Positions 59,878-64,000 of a stretch of DNA of 64,000 nt are shown here, in pieces; positions within the stretch are counted from its first letter, which is position 1, and the number at the start of each line of letters is the position of its first letter. Position numbers and translations under genes: made by a program. Location: positions 1,505,180 through 1,569,179 of the forward strand of contig NZ_CP022999.1 of the NCBI RefSeq assembly GCF_002277895.1, read 5' to 3'. Source of the stretch: Rhizobium sp. 11515TR. Its GTDB lineage: Bacteria; Pseudomonadota; Alphaproteobacteria; Rhizobiales; Rhizobiaceae. The notes under the pieces were generated by a model. That model worked only from the letters and a program-made list of their open reading frames with translations. It made no database searches and was not told where the DNA came from.

Positions 59878-59970
59878 ATGTCAAATTATACACCTCTGGT
59901 CCTGTTTTTCGTCTCTGCGGGGCTGCTGATATGCATGATCGGTATCGGCTTGGCGTCTCTTATTCAGTGA
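59878..59970 (+). CDS. 30-residue single-span membrane protein
   Basis: ATG 59878 is preceded by a near-perfect ribosome site AAAGGAGGACCTG. The product MSNYTPLVLFFVSAGLLICM then IGIGLASLIQ is one hydrophobic helix with a short N-terminal polar cap, ending at TGA 59970. No family recognised; it resembles small inner-membrane stress or subunit-stabilising proteins in build only. A near-consensus EcfG-type promoter lies about 120 bases upstream. Confidence 0.6.
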   Translation: MSNYTPLVLFFVSAGLLICMIGIGLASLIQ

Positions 59971-60298
59971 AAATATCCGGACAACGCCTCTGGATGAGCG
60001 AAATCTGGTAATCGAGCCGAAGAAGCTCGAGGGCAACTGAACGATTGAAGCCGAAATCTAGGACATGCCGGGCGCGACTTGCTTTTAGGCGAGTTTCGGG
60101 CCCGACCAGCCATATCGGATTTTCGTGGAGGTATCGAAAGCGTGTTATGGATATTTACGTCAGTGGTTCTAAGCACGGTGAGGAAGGCAATCGAATTTTC
60201 GCTCAGATATCGGAGCCGCTTTGGAATCGTTGCGCTTCTATTGTTAGCGAGATGCTCTCCATAGAAGTTACAGACTCGGACGCGAAACATGGGACGAC
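59971..60298. other. Region before the GntR gene
   Basis: No convincing gene on either strand. TTCTATTGTTAGCGA at 60236-60250 matches one arm plus centre of the palindrome at 62862-62883 (11 of 12 bases of TCTATTGCTAGC), a candidate GntR site in its own promoter. Confidence 0.4.
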
Positions 60299-61294
60299 AT
60301 GGGCATATCACGGTTAGGGAATGGCGGTTCGCGCAAAACCAGTCTCTATGAGGAGCTCTTCGGGCGGCTGAAGGCCGAGATTCTCGATGGGACGGTGCCC
60401 GAGGGCGCAGTGCTGACCGAGGCTGCCCTTGCGGACCTGATAGATAGCAGCCGGGCGCCGGTACGCCAGGCGCTGCAGCTCCTCTTCGAGGATGGATTGA
60501 TCACACGGTTTGACGGTCGCGGTTTTATTGTCGGCAAGACGGGGACTCTTCCGAAGCGGATCAAACTTGCGGACTATCTTGGCAAATTGTTCGCCGAGGA
60601 TGACGACAGGCCAATCTTCGCCTGGCAGGCGCTCTATGAAGATGTCGAAAGCATCGTTGTTTATCGCTCCTTCTTCGGCCGTTATCGCATCAATGAAAAC
60701 GAGCTCGCACGGCATTTCGGCGTCGGGCGTGGGGTAGCACGCGATGTGTTGCTGAAACTTGAAACGCTCGGCATCACGGAGAAGGACGATAATTTCCGCT
60801 GGTCGATCGTACCGCTCGATAGCCAGCGCATTCGCGACCTCTACGAGGTGCGCGAGCAAATCGAGCCGGTGGCGCTCGCAAGCGCCTTGGGCGGGCTTTC
60901 GAACGAACATGTCGACACGATGCTTTCAAGGCTGGCGCTGGCGCTTGCAGATTACCCCGATGTATCGGCCTCGACCATGTACGAACTGGAACTGGACCTT
61001 CATCTGCGCAGCTTGCAGGCTTGCCCGAATAAAGAGTTCCTGAGCATTCTGAAACGGACGCACTGCATCCTTACGCTCAGCAAGCATATCGTCGGCAGTC
61101 GCATCAAGAGGCCGGAATACGAGCCGTTCCTGTCGGAGCATATCGGTGTCTTCAAGATGGTGCAAAAGCGGGACGAGGAGGGACTTCGCAAAGCCATGCG
61201 CGATCACATCAGCAATTCGCAGCCCAATGTGCAGGCGCGTGCCGCTTATATCCGCGAGCACTATCAGCCGGACGAATACAGTTTCATCCTCTAA
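60299..61294 (+). CDS. GntR-family regulator with two winged-helix domains
   Basis: 331 residues. A first GntR winged helix (about 14-82: SLYEELFGRLKAEILDGTVP, LIDSSRAPVRQALQLLFEDG) is followed by a second (about 120-170: YRINENELARHFGVGRGVAR, DVLLKLETLGITEKD), then an FCD-type all-helical effector domain with EVREQIEPVALASAL and His residues near HLRS, SEHIGVF and DHISNS. Usual FadR-type members have one winged helix and about 240 residues. Convergent with the dehydratase gene whose promoter carries a 22-bp palindrome, likely its target. Confidence 0.85.
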   Translation: MGISRLGNGGSRKTSLYEELFGRLKAEILDGTVPEGAVLTEAALADLIDSSRAPVRQALQLLFEDGLITRFDGRGFIVGKTGTLPKRIKLADYLGKLFAEDDDRPIFAWQALYEDVESIVVYRSFFGRYRINENELARHFGVGRGVARDVLLKLETLGITEKDDNFRWSIVPLDSQRIRDLYEVREQIEPVALASALGGLSNEHVDTMLSRLALALADYPDVSASTMYELELDLHLRSLQACPNKEFLSILKRTHCILTLSKHIVGSRIKRPEYEPFLSEHIGVFKMVQKRDEEGLRKAMRDHISNSQPNVQARAAYIREHYQPDEYSFIL

Positions 61295-61306
61295 TGCGGA
61301 ACGGCA

Positions 61307-62836
61307 TCAGGTGATGGCGCCAACCTGCCAGGGAACGAATTCATTGTCACCATAGTCGAAGGTCTCGCTCAGCGTCTTCTTGCCGGAAGCGACAGCGATG
61401 ATCTCTTCGAAAATGCGTTCGCCGGCTGCCTCGATCGTGTCGTCGCCGCTGACGATGTCACCACAATTGATGTCCATATCCTCGCGCATATGGTTGTACA
61501 TCTCGGTATTGGTGGCGATCTTGACGCAGGGTGCCGGCTTGAAGCCGGAGACGGAGCCTCTGCCCGTCGTGAAGCAGATCACATTGCAGCCGCCGGCGAC
61601 CTGGCCGGTGACGGCAACGGGATCATAGCCGGGCGTGTCCATGAAGACGAAACCGGGTTCATCGACGATCTCCGAATATTCGTAGACGGCCTTCAGCGGC
61701 ATGGAGCCGCCCTTGGCGACGGCCCCAAGCGACTTCTCGAGGATCGTTGTCAATCCGCCGAGCTTGTTGCCGTAGGAGGGGTTGTTGTTGAGCTCCGCAC
61801 CGTTGCGGCGGGTATAGTCGCGCCACCAGTCGATCCGGGAGAGCAGCTTTTCGGCGACCGCGGGCGTGACCGCTCTGCGCGTCAGCAGATGTTCCGCGCC
61901 ATAGATCTCCGGCGTTTCCGCCAGAACCGAGGTGCCGCCATTTCGCACGAGGAGATCGGAGGCATAGCCGAGCGCCGGATTGGCCGAAATGCCTGAATAG
62001 CCATCGGAGCCGCCGCATTCCAGGGCGAGCTTGACGCCCGAAAGCGGCTGGACGGTGCGCGTGGCGGAATTGACCTCCGGCAGCATGTCCTTGATCATCT
62101 CCGACGCGGCGGCGATCGTCTTACGGGTGCCGCCGAGATCCTGGATCGTCATGGTGCGCAGCCGGTTTCCTTCCTCCAGCTTGTAATGCTCCAGGATGGG
62201 CGCGATCTGATTGGTTTCGCAGCCAAGCCCGATCATCAGGATGCCGCCGAAATTCGGATGCCGCGCATAGCCCTGCAGGGTACGGGCCAGGTAGCGATAG
62301 CCCTCCGACTGGGTGTTGATGGCGCAGCCGCCGCCGTGAGTGAGCGCCACCACGCCATCGACATTGTCGAAGCCCTCAAGCCCGCCGGTGCGATTGAAAT
62401 GTTCGGCGATATATTTCGAGACGGTTGCCGAGCAATTGACCGTCGTGATGATGCCGATGAAATTGCGCGTCCCAACGCCGCCTGCGCCGCGGTCGAAGCC
62501 CATGAAGGTCCGACAGTCCTCGCGCGGCAGCATGCCGGTCTCTTCGATATCAACGCTGAACTGATAGGGATGATCGGATTCGATCACCGCCAGGTTCTGC
62601 AGATGGACGTGGCCGCCGGCCGGAATGAACTGTGTCGCGACGCCGATCGGCTGGCCGAATTTGCGGATCTCCTGGCCGGCCTGGATGTCGCGAACCGCCA
62701 CCTTATGGCCACGCGGGATCTGGTCTGCAGCAATCAAGCCGTCGATGCCGGTCGGGCTGCCGGCGCGGATCATCACGCGAGCGACCGCGACATCGTCGAT
62801 TGAGTTGAGCAGGATGACAGGCGAAACGGCGGACAT
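61307..62836 (-). CDS. UxaA/GarD-family dehydratase (altronate or galactarate dehydratase)
   Basis: 509 residues from ATG 62836. N-terminal SAF domain (1-100: AADQIPRGHKVAVRDIQAGQ), then the dehydratase body: GFDRGAGGVGTRNFIGIITT, VALTHGGGCAIN, IGLGCETNQI, LALECGGSDGYSGISANPAL, FTTGRGSVSGFKPAPCVKI. The Cys and His residues are those of the Fe-dependent family that removes water from D-altronate or D-galactarate. Hexuronate or aldarate catabolism; which sugar acid cannot be told. Convergent with the GntR gene by 12 bases. Confidence 0.9.
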   Translation of the reverse strand: MSAVSPVILLNSIDDVAVARVMIRAGSPTGIDGLIAADQIPRGHKVAVRDIQAGQEIRKFGQPIGVATQFIPAGGHVHLQNLAVIESDHPYQFSVDIEETGMLPREDCRTFMGFDRGAGGVGTRNFIGIITTVNCSATVSKYIAEHFNRTGGLEGFDNVDGVVALTHGGGCAINTQSEGYRYLARTLQGYARHPNFGGILMIGLGCETNQIAPILEHYKLEEGNRLRTMTIQDLGGTRKTIAAASEMIKDMLPEVNSATRTVQPLSGVKLALECGGSDGYSGISANPALGYASDLLVRNGGTSVLAETPEIYGAEHLLTRRAVTPAVAEKLLSRIDWWRDYTRRNGAELNNNPSYGNKLGGLTTILEKSLGAVAKGGSMPLKAVYEYSEIVDEPGFVFMDTPGYDPVAVTGQVAGGCNVICFTTGRGSVSGFKPAPCVKIATNTEMYNHMREDMDINCGDIVSGDDTIEAAGERIFEEIIAVASGKKTLSETFDYGDNEFVPWQVGAIT

Positions 62837-62861
62837 CGGAAGTTCCGTATAGTTGGATTAA

Positions 62862-62883
62862 TGTCTATTGCTAGCAATAGACA
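62862..62883. promoter_or_regulatory. Perfect 22-bp palindrome upstream of the dehydratase gene
   Basis: Arm TGTCTATTGCT mirrored exactly as AGCAATAGACA, 26 bases before the ATG 62836. Size and symmetry suit a dimeric GntR regulator; one arm recurs before the GntR gene itself (60236-60250). Confidence 0.65.
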
Positions 62884-62937
62884 ATTATTCGAGGGAGGAC
62901 GTCAAGCAAGATCGACGTCGGTGGGCGAGGCTTGTTT

Positions 62938-63669
62938 TCAGTCGCGTGGTTGGCGCGCCAGCCAAGCGGAAAGATCGGCTTCCGCACGTTCGAGCGCGCT
63001 GTGGTTGAGCAGTTTTCTTAAGAGCGCCACGGCGACCGCGCGCGCTCTCAGATTGAAACGGCCATCATCATCCTGACCGCCGAGCGGCTGATAGACGCCG
63101 AGTTTCACATAGAGCTGCTGCAATCGGTTCTGGACGCTGCGGACCGAAAGATTGCGCCTGTGGGCGATCGCACGATCGGTCAATCCAAGGGCGATATCGA
63201 TCAGGATCTCATACTCGGCTTCGGTGAAGCCGTTGACATTGCCGAGGCTTTTTTGCTGCATGCCGCGCACTTCGCGGTCGATCACGCATTGGCTCTCGAT
63301 GAAGATGCTGCGAAGCGCCAGCTTCAGGCGATCGTCCGAAGCCGATTTCAGGACGTATCCGTAGACGGCGCCGGCAGGCACGATGCGCGAAACGCCGCGG
63401 ACATAGGCCTCGTCCGAATAGTTGGACCAGAAAAGGATGCGCGTCTCCGGTCGCTCCTTCCAGATCGTACGGGCCGCCTCGATGCCATTGCGCTGGCTCA
63501 TCTGCAGATCCATGACGATATGAGACGACCTCAAATCCCGCGCCAACCGTTCGCCCGCATTGCCGTTTTCCGCCTCCAGCACGCCATCGCATTCGGGAAG
63601 AGCAGCGCGGATCGCTTCATTGAGATAGGAGCGATGAAGCGGATCGTCTTCGATAATTAGAACCTTCAT
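62938..63669 (-). CDS. NarL/FixJ-type response regulator
   Basis: 243 residues. Receiver: LIIEDDPLHRSYLNEAIRAA, phospho-acceptor Asp in IVMDLQMSQRNGIEAA, Lys in YGYVLKSASDD. Output: LuxR-type helix-turn-helix, FTEAEYEILIDIALGLTDRA then IAHRRNLSVRSVQNRLQQLYVKLGV. Start ATG 63669 overlaps the kinase stop (ATGA). Signal unknown. Confidence 0.9.
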   Translation of the reverse strand: MKVLIIEDDPLHRSYLNEAIRAALPECDGVLEAENGNAGERLARDLRSSHIVMDLQMSQRNGIEAARTIWKERPETRILFWSNYSDEAYVRGVSRIVPAGAVYGYVLKSASDDRLKLALRSIFIESQCVIDREVRGMQQKSLGNVNGFTEAEYEILIDIALGLTDRAIAHRRNLSVRSVQNRLQQLYVKLGVYQPLGGQDDDGRFNLRARAVAVALLRKLLNHSALERAEADLSAWLARQPRD

Positions 63670-64000
63670 GCGACGGCTCCTCCGGCCGTCTGCACCTTGG
63701 CAGGCAGGCTGACACTGACGATTGTCCCACCGGAGGCTGCTGCGGCCTTGATCGTGAAGCGCGCTGAAATCAGCCGCGCACGCGTCCGCATGTTTTCGAT
63801 ACCGCCGCCCGATAATCTGCGGGTATTTCCAAGGCCGATACCATCGTCCACAACTTCAATGGTGACCGCACTTTCGGCTGCTTTCAGATGAACCGCAATG
63901 CTGTCGGCCTGGGCGTGGCGAATGGCGTTGTTGATGGCCTCCTGCGCGATCCGGAACAGGGCAATGGACACCGATTGTTCAAGACAGTCGATCGCGCCGC
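63666..64000 (-). CDS. Sensor histidine kinase, C-terminal part (N-terminus outside window)
   Basis: 111 codons to the window edge. HATPase domain: N box IAQEAINNAIRHAQADSI, G1 VVDDGIGL, G2 GGGIENMRTRARLISA, then SGGTIVSVSLP. Belongs to the HisKA_3/NarX class that partners NarL-type regulators. Coupled to the regulator by a 4-base overlap. Sensor domain not visible. Confidence 0.88.
   Translation of the reverse strand, partial: GAIDCLEQSVSIALFRIAQEAINNAIRHAQADSIAVHLKAAESAVTIEVVDDGIGLGNTRRLSGGGIENMRTRARLISARFTIKAAAASGGTIVSVSLPAKVQTAGGAVA

Overview
The window reads as part of an alphaproteobacterial, Rhizobium-type genome, probably a large accessory replicon or chromid. The grounds are high GC, dense ABC-uptake/catabolic operons each with a dedicated regulator, DUF982 and DUF3175 proteins, paired Ku proteins, and EcfG-type (GGAAC-N17-GTT) promoters. 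No rRNA, tRNA, CRISPR array or intact insertion sequence was seen.

Layout. 1-3.5 kb: end of an ABC solute-binding protein, an FMN alpha-hydroxy-acid dehydrogenase, then a gene graveyard (FAD-oxidase tail, methyltransferase fragment, EamA permease fragment). 3.7-7.3 kb: small lipoprotein, LysR/SDR/NTF2-like group and an IclR regulator. 7.5-10.5 kb: polar amino-acid type ABC transporter. 11.2-21.0 kb: a seven-gene operon preceded by a guanidine-I (ykkC) riboswitch: ABC importer, two DUF1989 proteins, a urea-carboxylase-family enzyme and allophanate hydrolase. Its classic label is urea amidolyase; the riboswitch and DUF1989 pair argue for guanidine assimilation. 21.3-30.0 kb: a MocDEF-like oxygenase module (desaturase-type di-iron enzyme, Rieske ferredoxin, reductase) in one operon with a divergent PanB-like protein, PurU and FolD, which suggests oxidative demethylation coupled to one-carbon disposal. 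Two paralogous LacI regulators and an IolI-like TIM-barrel protein flank it.

30.4-37.3 kb: an Rrf2 regulator whose 19-bp operator also occurs as a back-to-back pair before an AhpD-like/metallo-hydrolase/NmrA/cupin/MscS gene series; then a LysR gene and a 14-TM MFS exporter. 37.4-49.9 kb: a stress island built around an ECF (EcfG-like) sigma gene. At least ten GGAAC-N17-GTT promoters sit before nuoB, DUF982, DUF892, ku, ku-ligD, DUF1328, HD, flavodoxin, DUF3175 (and possibly treS) genes, so NHEJ repair, a lone NuoB, envelope/ferritin-like proteins and trehalose synthesis look co-regulated. 50.0-59.4 kb: a peptide-type ABC importer with two tandem solute-binding proteins flanked by two luciferase-like monooxygenases. 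59.9-64.0 kb: a 30-residue membrane protein, a GntR regulator with two winged helices, a UxaA-family dehydratase with a perfect 22-bp palindrome in its promoter, and a NarL-type two-component pair cut by the window edge.

All family assignments are from reading the sequence; no database search was run.
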